Shown one piece after another: positions 12,170 through 23,470 of a DNA stretch of 64,000 bases. Under the pieces are notes generated by a model. It worked only from the letters and a program-made list of their open reading frames with translations, ran no database searches and was not told the DNA's origin. Made by a program: the position numbers and the translations under genes. Each line of letters opens with the position of its first letter. Within the stretch, counting starts at the first letter, position 1. Origin of the DNA: Acanthacorydalis orientalis (taxonomy: Eukaryota; Arthropoda; Insecta; Megaloptera; Corydalidae); contig CM068314.1 of the NCBI GenBank assembly GCA_034766995.1, positions 35,730,708-35,794,707 of the forward strand. The letters are read 5' to 3'.

Positions 12170-13118
12170 TTTAATAAGAACGAGCATTAATTAAATTCTG
12201 AAATAAAAAAAAGAAGAAATATAGGATTGTGATATAATAATAAAATACGGTTCAAAAAAGCATTGAGCACAACAGATATTTAAAAAAGTGTACGAGATGT
12301 AAAGAAAAAAAAGGGAAATTTTCATATACTTTATTATTTAAGTTTTAAATGAACAAATCATCGTCGACATGAAATATTCGCATATAATAATCATTTGTTC
12401 CGATTTTAATTGGTTAGTCAAGTCAACAGTCATCGTTGAGTAACGCATTAATTATCTTAGATGAAAATATTATGAGTCAATTATTAACAAACATTTATAT
12501 TTAACATAAATATAAAATTTGCATCATATTTGTCACCGAGTATGATTTCAATATATTATATGAATACAATGTAAAGAAAAATATAATTTAGTTCAAAGTT
12601 TACCATCTAGTATTAAATTACTCAGTTTTTACTATTTCAGAGGAAAATAATAAATAGAAAATATATTTATAAAAATAAAATTTCATTATTAGAGGTTAGT
12701 ATTACAAATTTATAAATTATGATATTCACAAGAATTTAATATAATGAATTATAAAATAAATAATACTTCAAAGATAATCATTTTATTTTAAGTTTAGAAA
12801 TTAAAATAAAAGTTAATTAAGAACCTACAAATGATAAACATCCGAAAAATAGAAGACAGGAAGCTTTATGTAATGTGCACTCGTATCACAGTACTTAAAT
12901 AAATTAATAGCTAGTTAATTTTTCTTAAATTTTGTTAAGTTACCTGAAGAATGAATAAATAATATCAATCTTATTTGTATATAAATAATTCCAATAATTT
13001 TTAAAAATACATATTTCAATACTAGTATTTTAAGAGTATGTAGTAACTTTAGTGCACGAACTATTTACAATGTTTTTAATAAACTTTGACGACTACTCTC
13101 GACCTATGTATGTATATA
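8297..13118. other. AT-rich non-coding stretch
   Basis: No gene supported. It contains (TA)n arrays at about 11304-11345 and 12117-12168, the hairpin at 9749, and a 17-bp direct repeat (ACATTTTTCACTAAATT) at 10689 and 10717. Open frames at 10389-10601 and 11491-11730 carry no known motif and use the composition of the surrounding DNA. Confidence 0.55.
9749..9787. repeat. 18-bp hairpin with one mismatch
   Basis: CATAATTCAATAGATCAA is followed by ACA and by TTGATCTATTAAATTATG, which is complementary apart from one position. The inner 10 bp are perfect. A further TAGATCAAAC lies about 60 bases downstream. It may be a decayed fold-back element; it is too short for a typical pre-microRNA and has no known mature sequence. 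Confidence 0.5.
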
Positions 13119-13668
13119 CACCCGTCCCGCAATTTACAAGGAGTATCCGTTCCAGTGGTTTCGTTTTACGCGAATGAAAATCACGTAAATTAAGTTTGTC
13201 AGTACAATAGGAAAAATATTGGAAATAAAAGCTAGTAATGTTGTAGGAACACATATTTATTTCACATAAATTAAAAAAAAAATAATGACATTTTAGAAAA
13301 CAAAAGTAGATAAATTTCATTCGGTGTCACTATCGCTTTTGTAATTCAAAACAATCAACCTTTTCCTTTTAATTGGCACAAACTTATCATCTGCAACGCT
13401 TGAAATATTTGTAAGTTCGACATCATTTTTATTGTTAATGTCAATTTTTTCGGATGATTTGTTCTCTATCTGTTCTTTTACTAAGTTTTCATAAATTTGA
13501 TATATAAAAAATACAATGAAAAATTATATAAAATGAAATCTATCTGACCGCGTAAAATGAGATCGCGTAAATCAATAGCGCGTATAAAAAGTGCAGCGTA
13601 AATAAAGGTAAGATTTGGCGCGTAAAAAAACTCGTGTAAAAAAAGTCCCGAGTAAATTGAGGGACGGG
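13119..13668 (-). mobile_element. pogo/Tigger-like deletion derivative
   Basis: The ends match when read inward: left CACCCGTCCCGCAATTTAC, right CCCGTCCCTCAATTTACTCG, flanked by TA. The right subterminal region has many ACGCG/TTTACGCG words (GCGTAAAT, GCGCGTATAA, GGCGCGTAAA), as in pogo/Tigger termini that read 'GTCCCTCGATTTAC'. The element is about 550 bp and holds only a transposase tail on the minus strand. Its right end runs directly into a (TA)n array at 13669. Confidence 0.65.
13317..13499 (-). pseudogene. C-terminal tail of a pogo/Tigger-type transposase
   Basis: About 60 open codons on the minus strand end at a TGA at 13317-13319. The peptide is charged and low-complexity (QIYENLVKEQIENKSSEK), continues with SSVADDKFVPIKRKRL and ends in YKSDSDTE. 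It has no ATG. An acidic tail just inside the 3' terminal repeat is what a Tigger transposase would leave, but the assignment rests on position between the termini and not on a catalytic motif. Confidence 0.45.
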
Positions 13669-14208
13669 TATATATATATATATATATATATGCAATTATT
13701 AAAATTTAGGATGAAAAAACTAAAGTTTAAAAAATCAATAATTACCATAAATATAGCATTAAAAAATATATAATTTTAACTTTTTTCTATTATTTAGATT
13801 TAGTCGATTAATTCATGTTTTCAGTTATTTAAAACTTAAGGTTGGTATTCGTGGATAATTAGCTATTTGTAACACAATTGAAACAACACATTTAAATCGA
13901 TATAAAATTAAAAATGCATAAAAAGTATCAGCTGTTTCAAGTATTTGTGCGTTTTGTAATCAGAAAACAGATAATATAATAAATGCCACTCAAATGAAAC
14001 CGGATTCAGATATATTGATCGTGTTCAATTATCTTCATTATTAATATTCTGCATTTAGTTCTATCTAACCTTATTATTGATAATGACAGATAATTAATAT
14101 TTTAATTATTTTGTAAGGACAAAAGTGACATGTTCACTCGTTGATTTCCTATTTCTTATATGTGTAATTTGTAAAATATAGATAGAATGGGTTGGGAGAG
14201 ATACATTA

Positions 14209-14761
14209 GGTTGGTAGAAAAATAATTGCGGTTTATGATTTTTAAATTCTTACAGAACTTCATATACAAGCTGTTTTAAGTGGTCTAGAAATATTGGAGG
14301 TGTAAGGGCGAGGTGTTAGGTGTAAACACAACTAACATTTGTGTAAGGTCTCGAATTATTGTGCGTGGTTCTGATTCAACTAACATCTTCATTTGGTAGA
14401 CCTTCTCCATCTTCAAGAATTTAGTCCCCAGCACGAATTTTTTGCAATCAGCATTGCACTGTACGTTCCTGAACAATACCCGCACCAAAGCATCGTTTAG
14501 TATACAAGCAGTTTCTGCTACTTTACCTCCCGTTTTCAACTCATTTAAAAATTGCTCTTATTTGTTTCTTTTTCATCTTTAATTCAAAAGCCCAATTTGT
14601 ACCAAAATTAATAATAAAATCAAAATACATATTACAAATATATAAACCGAAAAATGCACTTCTAGATAGTATTAACATGAACAGGATAAAATGATACTTT
14701 CATTGAAAAAAATCAGGTTAGAATTCAGAAAACAAAAACCGCAGTTATTTTCCTAGCAAGG
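14209..14761 (-). mobile_element. Mariner deletion derivative, second copy, TA target duplication
   Basis: TA duplications at 14207-14208 and 14762-14763 bracket a 553-bp element. The left end is GGTTGGTAGAAAAATAATTG and the right end, read inward, CCTTGCTAGGAAAATAACTG. The minus strand carries ELKTGGKVAETA, VQCN and LVESEPRTIIRDLTQM, the same N-terminal transposase region as the copy at 3.9 kb, with stops and shifts. It then passes through DHLKQ into an HKPQLFFYQ reading of the terminal repeat. The catalytic domain is missing. The left termini of the two copies are almost identical, but the internal junctions differ slightly. Confidence 0.85.
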
Positions 14762-14784
14762 TAATATATTAAGCTAATGAATTG

Positions 14785-14848
<64 letters not shown>

Positions 14849-15225
14849 AAATACACATAAAAATGAAAATGTAAAATATTAAGAACATAAAGAAAAAGTC
14901 GAAAGCTCGAAAATTTCTGGTAAAAGCATCAAAACGCCTACGTGACAATTTTGAAAAGACATACATATCTAAAAATCGTTAAATTGGAGAGGTAAGTTTA
15001 AAGCTGAAAATATTTATTATGTATATATATATATATATACATACATGATACATCAAGCAATATTTTCGATAACCGTTCTAAAAATATTTCTATTTGTATA
15101 TTTCTTTGGACCAACGTATTAATATTATACTTAAATAGATTAGAAGCTTAGTTCACACCCAAAACACTTTCGCGTGCTATTTTTGCGTGCCAGTGACACA
15201 ACTTAATTTTCGTATAACAGGGCTA

Positions 15226-15232
15226 CTTTTCT

Positions 15233-15290
<58 letters not shown>

Positions 15291-15296
15291 AGAAAA
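15226..15296. repeat. (TA)n array enclosed in perfect inverted flanks
   Basis: TTTTCTGACATA precedes and TATGTCAGAAAA follows an uninterrupted (TA)n tract, so the whole 71 bp is a single palindrome. Weaker symmetry continues outward (GGCTAC-type on the left, CTAGCATG-type on the right). It may be a fold-back MITE whose centre has been replaced by TA expansion. Confidence 0.55.
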
Positions 15297-15519
15297 AAAC
15301 TAGCATGGGAAATCAGTTTTTTTAATATTTACGTTTTTAATTACTATTATTGTTAAAAAACATCAATTTCAACAAAAAGTTGTAGTCTCCTTCATTATTT
15401 ATTTTCTTCAAAGAGCTAAATTCAATCTGTTTTAATATAAGAATAAGTCTAAGATAACTACGAAAAATATTATTCATAAATAGAATCAAAAAAAATATGC
15501 ATAATATATACTTATGTAC

Positions 15520-15588
<69 letters not shown>

Positions 15589-16430
15589 GTATATATATAA
15601 TTATATATATATATATATATACACACATGTGGGTGTGTGTGTGTGTAGGATTACCCAAATTTCCAATTTACAAATGAAATATTTTATATATTCAGAGCTA
15701 CGAGTTAATAATTATTAGTGTATGGTATCACTTTTATCACTGGTTATCTTTTTAGTGAACAGTATGCTGTTAAATTAATTAATTGTATGTTAAAAATATT
15801 TTGTCATATAAATTATACAACTGATGATATATTAACTCACTAATTTAATTGTGTGGAAAATACTAAGACGATTTTTTTAAATTTTAATTAATTGGCCGAG
15901 ACGTCCTAAATCCATGAATTAGATAATCTGCATAGAATTTTAAAAAGGTGTAAATTAGATTAATCAAATACCTGTCTTTTTTAAAAAAGATAAAAACTAT
16001 TTAAGCTAAATCAAATTATAAATTGTATATCTGTTCATACATCAAAAAAGTAACGTTTCCCATTAAGAAAAACAGTAATTGTGAATCGATTTGAAATCGA
16101 GCATTTCTCGAACATTATTTCAAAATAGAACGTGACCGCCTATATTAACAAAATTTATTGTTATGCGACAGTAATAGATAATCCGATTATGTTTGAATTG
16201 CAAAACACTGTTGCTGAATCACAGATTGATCAAATAAATGAACAAAAGCAATTAACTAGCGCGTGTGGTTAATAATGGCACGTGGATGCAACACTGTAAT
16301 CAGATTGGTGTATGTCAACTGTATGCGCAGTTTCTTTACATACACTTGTGCAAATACTATGTGGAGCATATAACAAAACATGAATATATTTGAACGTTCA
16401 TCAAACATACGTATGAATTTGTGTGTGTCC

Positions 16431-16479
<49 letters not shown>

Positions 16480-16510
16480 ACACTACACATATATATATAT
16501 ATATATACAC

Positions 16511-16541
<31 letters not shown>

Positions 16542-16613
16542 CATATATATACACATATATATATATATATACATATATATACACATATATATATATACAC
16601 ACATATATACATA

Positions 16614-16654
<41 letters not shown>
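16431..16654. repeat. Compound (TA)n/(CATATA)n array, about 220 bp
   Basis: Alternating TA with regular ACATATA and ACACATATA interruptions, some repeating at a regular spacing of a few tens of bases, which suggests unit duplication on top of dinucleotide slippage. It gives spurious open frames on both strands. Confidence 0.9.
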
Positions 16655-18284
16655 TCGTGTATATTATTATACATATATTCAATTGAGTTCTATACATAAT
16701 AATATAAAAAACATAACTACATTCCATATTATAATTGTACTTCTCAAACAGTGGATCATAAATACCATAAAGATGGCCCGAAATCGAATATAATTGAATT
16801 TCAAAAATTAAAAAGTAAAATACTATCAAAAATGATTCTTTTATCCATAGTAAACTTTGTTAGAATCTTGATATAATTTTATAAAAACGTCATGTAATAA
16901 AATCTTGCTTTAATGTAATTAAATCAAGATTTAAAAATTATTCAGCAGTAAACAAGCCCATCTTTTACACTAAAACTAAACAATACAATTCCAAAATTTA
17001 TATTTCCTATCTATTTTTAATAAAATATTAATTATTAAAATTTATTGAAATATTAATTTATTACACAATTTTAACATAATTTATTTTACGAATTGGGAAA
17101 AGACTGGTGTCATCAAAATTCTTTTGCATTTCATAAAGTTAAAGTGACACAAAATTCGAGAACCAGAGCGTTATGAATATAATTTAATTTTAACTAAACG
17201 ATGTGCAATTTTCAAAAATTATTTTTTGTCACCCTATTAACCATACGTTTTGTTTTGATCAAAAATGTTCAAAAATTAGTTATTCGAAAATCTTATTTCA
17301 TTATCTAATAATCAAAAAGTTTTCATTATAAAATTATTTTCTGTGCAAAACATTCATTTGTGAAAATGAATTTAGCCACAATGCCAATAAATTATTGTCA
17401 ATTCATCTTATAAACGTGATCCCCTCTTTTGCATATATTACTCTCATACAACAACTAATATTCAAATATCATATAGCGAGATTAGGTGATTGAAAATTGA
17501 ATATGATTAGAAAGATTGTAAATATCACAATTAATGAGTAACTGTTTATTTAATAATTTAATATCTTCCAATTATAGATTTTCTTATAGAGAAAAAATAT
17601 AATTGAACGTTTATCAATTTTATATATAAGCCTTTTACGAATATATTACAAACTTTGACTTAATAAAATTGTGATACGTATTATGCTTTTATTATTATTT
17701 TGTTATTATCCTTTTCATTTATAATTTATATTATAAACAATATAAATGTGTGCGTATGTTCCATAAATATGTATATGTAGAAAGATAAATGTATATAGAA
17801 AAAATTAAATAAATCTATAAATGAATAAATTGATTCAATCTGTTAACACGTCGGCTAGATATCATAATGTTCTATAATTCAACTCCCCGTGTAATAAAAT
17901 TGAACCGAGAAAATAAACAATGGCATAGAGTGACAGACATATAAGTAGTATCTGAACATCGATGGCAATAACATTCAAAGACATATCAATAACGTGCAGC
18001 ATTGGCTAGCATTCGCTGTCTATCGACGCCGTTGGGATTAGAATTGATGGCCAATGTCACAATACCTTTTCTGTACAGTCTGATGCCTGCAAAATGTGTG
18101 TGTGTGTATGTGTGAACGTGAAATTCGTATTAGTCTCGAGCTAGATGTGTGAGTTTTATGTTTGTATCACGTGTCTGTGTGAGTTTATTTGCTAGCGTGT
18201 GTGTAGTTTTATGTGTGTGCGCGACGGCCGCCAGAACAAGCAAGGTCATGTCTGCAGCGTCGTGGCGCTCTGTCGACGGCTACG

Positions 18285-18292
18285 TGACGTCA
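18285..18292. promoter_or_regulatory. Perfect palindromic CRE (TGACGTCA)
   Basis: The full 8-bp cAMP-response element, the binding site of CREB/ATF bZIP factors, sits in the middle of the GC-rich island (context ACGTGACGTCACGCG). The overlapping ACGTGAC also offers an ACGTG core. Binding is inferred from sequence only. Confidence 0.5.
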
Positions 18293-18308
18293 CGCGGGTG
18301 GATGATCT

Positions 18309-18322
18309 GTTGCTAGGGCGAC
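18309..18322. promoter_or_regulatory. X-box-like RFX site
   Basis: Read on the minus strand the site is GTCGCCCTAGCAAC, which fits the RFX X-box pattern GTYRCC-NN-RGNAAC at all fixed positions. RFX factors drive ciliary genes in animals. It lies 17 bases from the CRE, a spacing compatible with cooperative promoter binding. Confidence 0.45.
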
Positions 18323-18345
18323 AGTGGGTGTAAGACGTCAATTTT

Positions 18346-19586
18346 TACAAAAAAGAACTTGTTGAAGTTGAAGATACTTAAAAATAAATATACACGCACT
18401 TTTGTATTAACTATTTTTCAATCCTAATGATGACCATGAAAATTAAACTTTTTACACCTGTCGAAGTGAAATAAAAATTTAGTTATCCAACGATAAATAA
18501 TTAAAGATAATAATATACCACTTTAATGTCGTTACTAACAGAAGATTAGAATGAAAATAATTTTATAAAACTATTTTTAAATGGATCTCAATAATAAACA
18601 GATCTTAGTAAACAGCATAGTTAAAAAAATAATAAAAAACATACATTTTAAAGTATGCTACATAAAACTGGTAATTTTTCAAATATTTATTTTTGTATTG
18701 CTGACCAATAAGTTATGAAGTTATATTATAATTGACTTGCCATGAAATTACTTCGTAACATTTTTTATATACTGAGATATATTTTTTATAAATTTGGAAG
18801 ATTAAAAATAATCGTTACAAATAGTAGAAAGTATTTGATTTTTGATTATTTTAGGAAATGATATCTTATTCTGTTTTATGTAATTTCGATAAAAAAATTA
18901 ACATTAAATATACTTCATAAATCGGTACCTTGTCAGTCTTTAATAAAATATAAAAATAACAAAGTATATGCATATTGCGTGTTTAAAACTAACACGACAC
19001 AAACAACCCCAAAGCGCGTAAACTTTAATAGATATGAAAAGGACTTTATCAGACTGGTACGTCATTGACATACAGAAAAAAGTTTACGGGTGGTGGGTAG
19101 TTCATCGTCGCTTTGGTGTAATTCAATTATGTTACATTTTTTAGTTTCTTCTACGAACTTTTCGTTACAATGTTGACACTTTAATGTACTTCAATATTTG
19201 TGAATTCATTACTTAAATCCTTTTTTGGCGATTTGAAATTCTTTGCGATAGATAAATTTGAATTAAAAAAAATGTTATAAATTTATTTATATTAAAATTT
19301 CAAGCATACTCGTAGATTAGTCTTTTGATATAGATTTATATTCATACGCCACAAATATAAACAAAAATATTCAACCGACTGTTTTTTAAAATTGTTTAAT
19401 TTTACATACTATAGATTATATAAAATACTGAGAATTATTTTGAATAGGAATATATTAATAATTCTTAGTAAAATGACATGTCCTTGTTATTTAGAATTTC
19501 CAAGCATTTTTTTTATATACTGTTCTCGCAATTCAGATTTATTTGTACATTTATATATTTTTATACATCCATGAATATTAGCATAA

Positions 19587-19636
<50 letters not shown>

Positions 19637-19852
19637 ATATATATGTATATAATATATATGTATATAATATATATGTATATAATATTTATGTATATATGTT
19701 CATTTTCACGCAAGTTATTTTGGAACATTGTCAAGATGAAGCTGGTTAAGTGTCTGAAACAATTGATTTCTTAATGGTAATTAATGTTCTACAAGTTTTA
19801 CTTTGAACATACGGCACGTTAGTGATAGTTAAATATACTATTCGGCTAATAC

Positions 19853-19889
<37 letters not shown>

Positions 19890-21036
19890 TGTATGTGAAA
19901 GAGAGTGTATGTTACTTAAAAAAGAACTGTTCTGACTGAAAATTTACAAAATAAAGTTGAACCCCTTTGGACTTGTTCAATCGTTTCAAAAGAAAGATCG
20001 TGAAATTCGTGAAGATACAAAAAAGATAAATGAAAAAATAATTGTAATTCCAAAATAAAGACATTTTAGTGTAAATCGAAAAACGTCTTAGAAAATTATT
20101 TATTTTTATTAGATTTAGGTAATATTTAAATGTTTATTATTCAGGGTTTTTTTTTCTTAAATTAATCTCACGAATTTTATATTATATCGAAATTGTACAT
20201 GTATTAATTTAAATTTTAAATTTTGACTTTTACGAATGAATTCTTTTTTCAAACAAATAAAAAAAATGTTTTCTGTTCAAAGATATTTAATACATTAATA
20301 TTGATCCTTTTTGACTGTTATAAGTTCTTTTAATAGTCGTACTAATATATAAAAACTGAGATTTGAAAAAAAGTTCTCAGTTACATTTTTACACCTCAGA
20401 AAAGAACTTTATTAAATCAGTTATTTAATTAAATATCATCAACATTAAAAAAAAACAATCGAAAATAATGTTAACTTAGTTTCTTTTTTTATAATAATTT
20501 AAGAATATTATACATATAATTGTGGAAATGCATTTTTAATTCACAAATCAATTTAAAAAACAATCGTAAAATAAGAGTCACACTTGTGATTGCAACACGA
20601 TTGAAATCTTGCAAGCAAGTTGATCATGACAGAGAGCTGCACTTTTTATATAATCGGGAGAATGCTATACTTGTCTTATTAGAACCACACTTATCGAAAT
20701 TAAGACGAGGCTGTGATGAAACAGTCGCATCAATGTTTTCAATGAGACATGCATCGTCAGACATTTCATGATTAGTTTGGTATTATCAGTAGACATTGGG
20801 ACAAAAACGTCGATGTTTAATTTTCTTTGTCGCATTCTTAATGGATATAAAAGAAAAAGAATTCTTATTCATCAATACTATTTTAGTAATTGATTCCATG
20901 TCAGTTTCATAAGTGTGGCTTGATTTTATATGGAAATGAAATATTGTAGTCGCATAATAATGTTTCACGTTAAGTTCAGCCCTACTCTAACACATGTTTA
21001 AGTTAAAATAATAACATAATAATGATTATTATAGAT
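18346..21036. other. AT-rich non-coding stretch
   Basis: No supported gene. A moderately GC-richer patch at 18990-19120 shows weak inverted symmetry around CGTAAACTT. (TA)n arrays lie at about 19590-19630 and 19855-19890. At 20520-20771 the + strand has an 83-codon frame and at 20626-20769 the minus strand has a 47-codon frame starting MSDDACLIENIDATVSS. Neither matches a family I recognise or has good splice signals. Confidence 0.5.
19616..19690. repeat. 15-bp tandem repeat inside a TA array
   Basis: The unit GTATATAATATATAT recurs with its G at 19630, 19645, 19660 and 19675, the last copy with a TTTATG variant. It is a minisatellite grown from a mutated (TA)n tract. Confidence 0.85.
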
Positions 21037-21430
21037 CAGAGGTGGTATCAATTTCTTCGATAATAAGAGCCACTATAATACTTTTCATACATTTTTGAAT
21101 GTTCAAGAGCTTCACCCTCACCCATCCCGAATTTATTTTTATTGTTTTCAGCAAATCTTAAGTAACAAAAATGGTTAGTTTCATATCTTTTTTAAGGATT
21201 GTCCATAGCCGTAGAGCCACCTTAAACATCAGTTTGGACTCACAATGCATGTGGATGTTTGAAAAGATAATGTGAATTACCCGTTTATATATATATATAT
21301 AATATTCTAATATAGATATATACTATACTACTATAGATTATTAATATAAAAGTTTAGGGAAAATGGCAATGGAACCTAATATTGCCTCGGCACAAAGTAG
21401 CTTTGGGGGCCGTAGTTTGTTATAGACCCA
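21037..21430. mobile_element. Probable non-autonomous hAT element
   Basis: The left end CAGAGGTGGTATCAATTTCT leads into GATAATAAGAGCCAC. The right end, read inward, is TGGGTCTATAACAAACTACG then GCCCCC. Both resemble hAT termini of the CAGAGGTGG...GAGCCAC and CAGGGGT...AAACTGCGGCCCCC kind. The interior holds GTAGAGCCACCTTAAACATC and an ATGCATGTGG that looks like a decayed GCATGCGGC subterminal motif. A clear 8-bp target duplication is not seen, so the exact borders are uncertain. A short (TA)n tract lies inside. Confidence 0.5.
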
Positions 21431-21579
21431 TACATGCAATTTTAAAATGTTTTTATTTTCGTATTTTCTATTGTGTTGTTTTGTGATTGATTATTTAATT
21501 TATGATTACAGATGTGATAAAAATTATTAAAGGAGATACATTCTTGAAGCACAATTTTGAAAGAGGCTTAATTTTTATT

Positions 21580-21730
21580 CTGTATCTTCTGTATTTGAAG
21601 ATGATAGCACCATCATATAAATGCACTTAAGCAACAATCATAAAGAATAAATAATCAGTTGAATATTGAACATTTAATATTGAGTATTGAACATTTTTGA
21701 ACAATAAAAGGTTTCGTGGCTTGTGCCGTG
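21580..21730 (+). repeat. Dispersed repeat, copy A
   Basis: Contains TTTGAAGATGATAGCACCAT, AACAATCATAAAGAAT, ATTGAACATTT, TTTGAACAATAAAAGG and TTCGTGGCTTGTG in that order. The same order of words recurs at about 29955, 39935 and 40405. It has no coding sequence or A-rich tail, and its class is unknown. Confidence 0.5.
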
Positions 21731-22467
21731 TTAAAATTTTTATTTGTAAAAATTAAAAAATACACAAATATTTTAAGAATATTTGTTACATTCAGGAATA
21801 TGAAATAAAATTAAAAGTTTACTCGCATGATTAATAATACTGATAAAAGTTATGAATAAAATAAAATTTCATTAAAGAAATATTTCAAATTGTTTTAAAT
21901 TTCGACAAATTATTTTTAAAACTCAAAATGTTTGAAATAAAATTTTTTTCTTTCATTTATTAAATCTTTAAAATAAGTTAAGAATAGAAATAGCTTACAT
22001 TAAAATTCTATTGTGTAAATATGTATGCTGACAATTTTAATTTTTAGTTATTTCTTTAGACAAGTCAAAATTGTATTCTTTAAAAAAATGACATTTCTTA
22101 AAATGAAAATAGATCTTAAAATAAAAGAAGTAAGATCACTCCACATGAAAGCACACGAATCAGAAAATACACTAAACCACGAATAATTTACTTTTAATTC
22201 TTTCTAGTAATAAATAAGATAATCAATGTATCAAGAAAATCTAGTACATTGTTTAAACAACACACAACTTTGCGTTAAATGTATGATTTTTTTATCAATA
22301 TTTGAATCAAAGTTTCAAACATAGAAATTCATACCATTATCAATTTGAACAAAATAATCAAACGACCATTTAAACCGTTCATTTTTGAGAGGTGTAGTGA
22401 TATGACACTAGAAAACTCAGTGAGATAATCATTTATTCATCTGTATATATTAAATAGAGTCTAACAG

Positions 22468-22518
<51 letters not shown>

Positions 22519-23470
22519 TGTGTATTTGTGCTGCTTTTCAAATATGTCATTATTCATTTGAATGCAAATATACACATATTTCCCGTTATTTGTACAATTT
22601 TTCGTGCCTAGATAAAAATCGCCACCAATGATCTAATTAAACGCAAACCGGTAAATACGTTTGACATGGAAAAAACGCTATACCGAAATGCATTGATAAA
22701 TCCGTCAGCGAAGTTCCTGTCTGACGATCAAAAACAAAGTGCTATGCGGAAGTTCCATTTCATATGCATTTGACACATAAACAACAAAGTCGCTCGTAAT
22801 AGTGTGATAAAATAACGGTAGAATATCCATTGGAAGGTTACCAAGATATACATATCTTACAAAACATACATTGTAACTGATGAGTTTGATTATTTATTTT
22901 ACTGTTGATGATTCATGTGAATTCTTTGAACAGACATAGTGACAATATTATTTTATATTGAAATTCAAGTATCAAATCTGCATATTTTTCTTAAGTGTTC
23001 GTACATTTTATTGAAAGTAGTAGAACTTAAGTTGTCTGTATAAACTTTGAAAATAAATGCGACTATATCGATTCATTTGTATCATATAGTTCGATTTCTA
23101 TTTTAAACTTCAACGATTTTATGTTCGACTTATGTTCGAATTTTATTTCAATAATATTTAATGAAACGAAATGTAAATATGCATTATTTACACTATGATA
23201 ATATTATATTATTTTATTTTTGTACTTATTATTTTGATATAATTAATTCTAATAACAAAGAATACATTTACACTGCTAGTTTAATACAAATTACTTTATT
23301 TTTTAATACAAATTACTTTTAGTACTGTTTTAGTTCTTCTTCCTCTTCTCAATTTTTTGGAATTGCTAATTCCAAGTTTGTGATTAACGTTTTTTTATTT
23401 ATTGTTAATTTTATTTTGTGTGTCTTTATCATCGTTCATTATTATATGTATTTTTGATAAATAATTAAAG
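21731..23470. other. AT-rich non-coding stretch with one GC-richer patch
   Basis: No gene supported. A (TA)n array lies at about 22470-22518. The patch 22590-22815 is clearly less AT-rich (AATCGCCACCAATG, ACGCAAACCGG, CCGTCAGCGAAGTTCC, AGTCGCTCGTAAT) and could be conserved regulatory DNA, but it has no open frame of note and no motif I can name. Confidence 0.5.

Larger units (their letters stand above)
14762..17849. repeat. TA-array-dense non-coding stretch
   Basis: Long (TA)n tracts lie at about 14787-14847, 15021-15040, 15235-15288, 15519-15647 (ending in TG repeats) and 16431-16654. All 60-140-codon frames of alternating Tyr-Ile here are translations of these arrays. No gene supported. 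A GAG/GTAAGT donor-like site at 14990 lacks a convincing acceptor. Confidence 0.7.
17870..18345 (+). promoter_or_regulatory. GC/CpG-rich island, best promoter candidate in the window
   Basis: This is by far the most CpG-rich stretch of the window (CGACGGCCGCC, GCAGCGTCGTGGCGC, GTCGACGGC, CACGCGGG), set in DNA that is otherwise mostly A/T. It contains TG-rich runs at about 18095-18115 and 18170-18225, a perfect CRE, an X-box-like site and a second GACGTCA at 18334-18340. A donor-like GTGGGT/GTAAGA lies at 18329/18330 on the + strand, so a non-coding first exon reading right is possible. A 22-codon frame from the ATG at 18248 is too short to call. No TATA box is obvious. The controlled gene is not visible. 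Confidence 0.5.

Noticed and set aside
14900..14992. Possible + strand exon ending at GAG/GTAAGT
   Set aside because: The donor is good, but the only upstream AG lacks a pyrimidine tract and the frame is short. It lies between a mariner relic and TA arrays.
16256..16829. Overlapping frames of 63-137 codons on both strands, rich in Tyr-Ile
   Set aside because: They are translations of a TATA/CATA microsatellite; every frame of such an array is open. The same applies to frames at 2654-2996, 14769-14966, 15497-15718, 25412-25660, 29241-29472, 32622-32937, 38776-39102, 44838-45104, 53753-53968, 57464-57667 and 62733-62996.
18095..18225. TG-rich runs considered as an independent regulatory repeat
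   Set aside because: TG/CA runs also occur at the edges of many TA arrays in this window, so they are not specific; kept only as part of the CpG-rich island.
18990..19105. Inverted symmetry around CGTAAACTT suggesting a small MITE
   Set aside because: Only about 20 of 34 positions match when aligned by eye, no target duplication and no second copy seen.
20520..20771. 83-codon + strand frame
   Set aside because: No similarity recognised, no splice or promoter support, and it overlaps a more balanced minus-strand frame.
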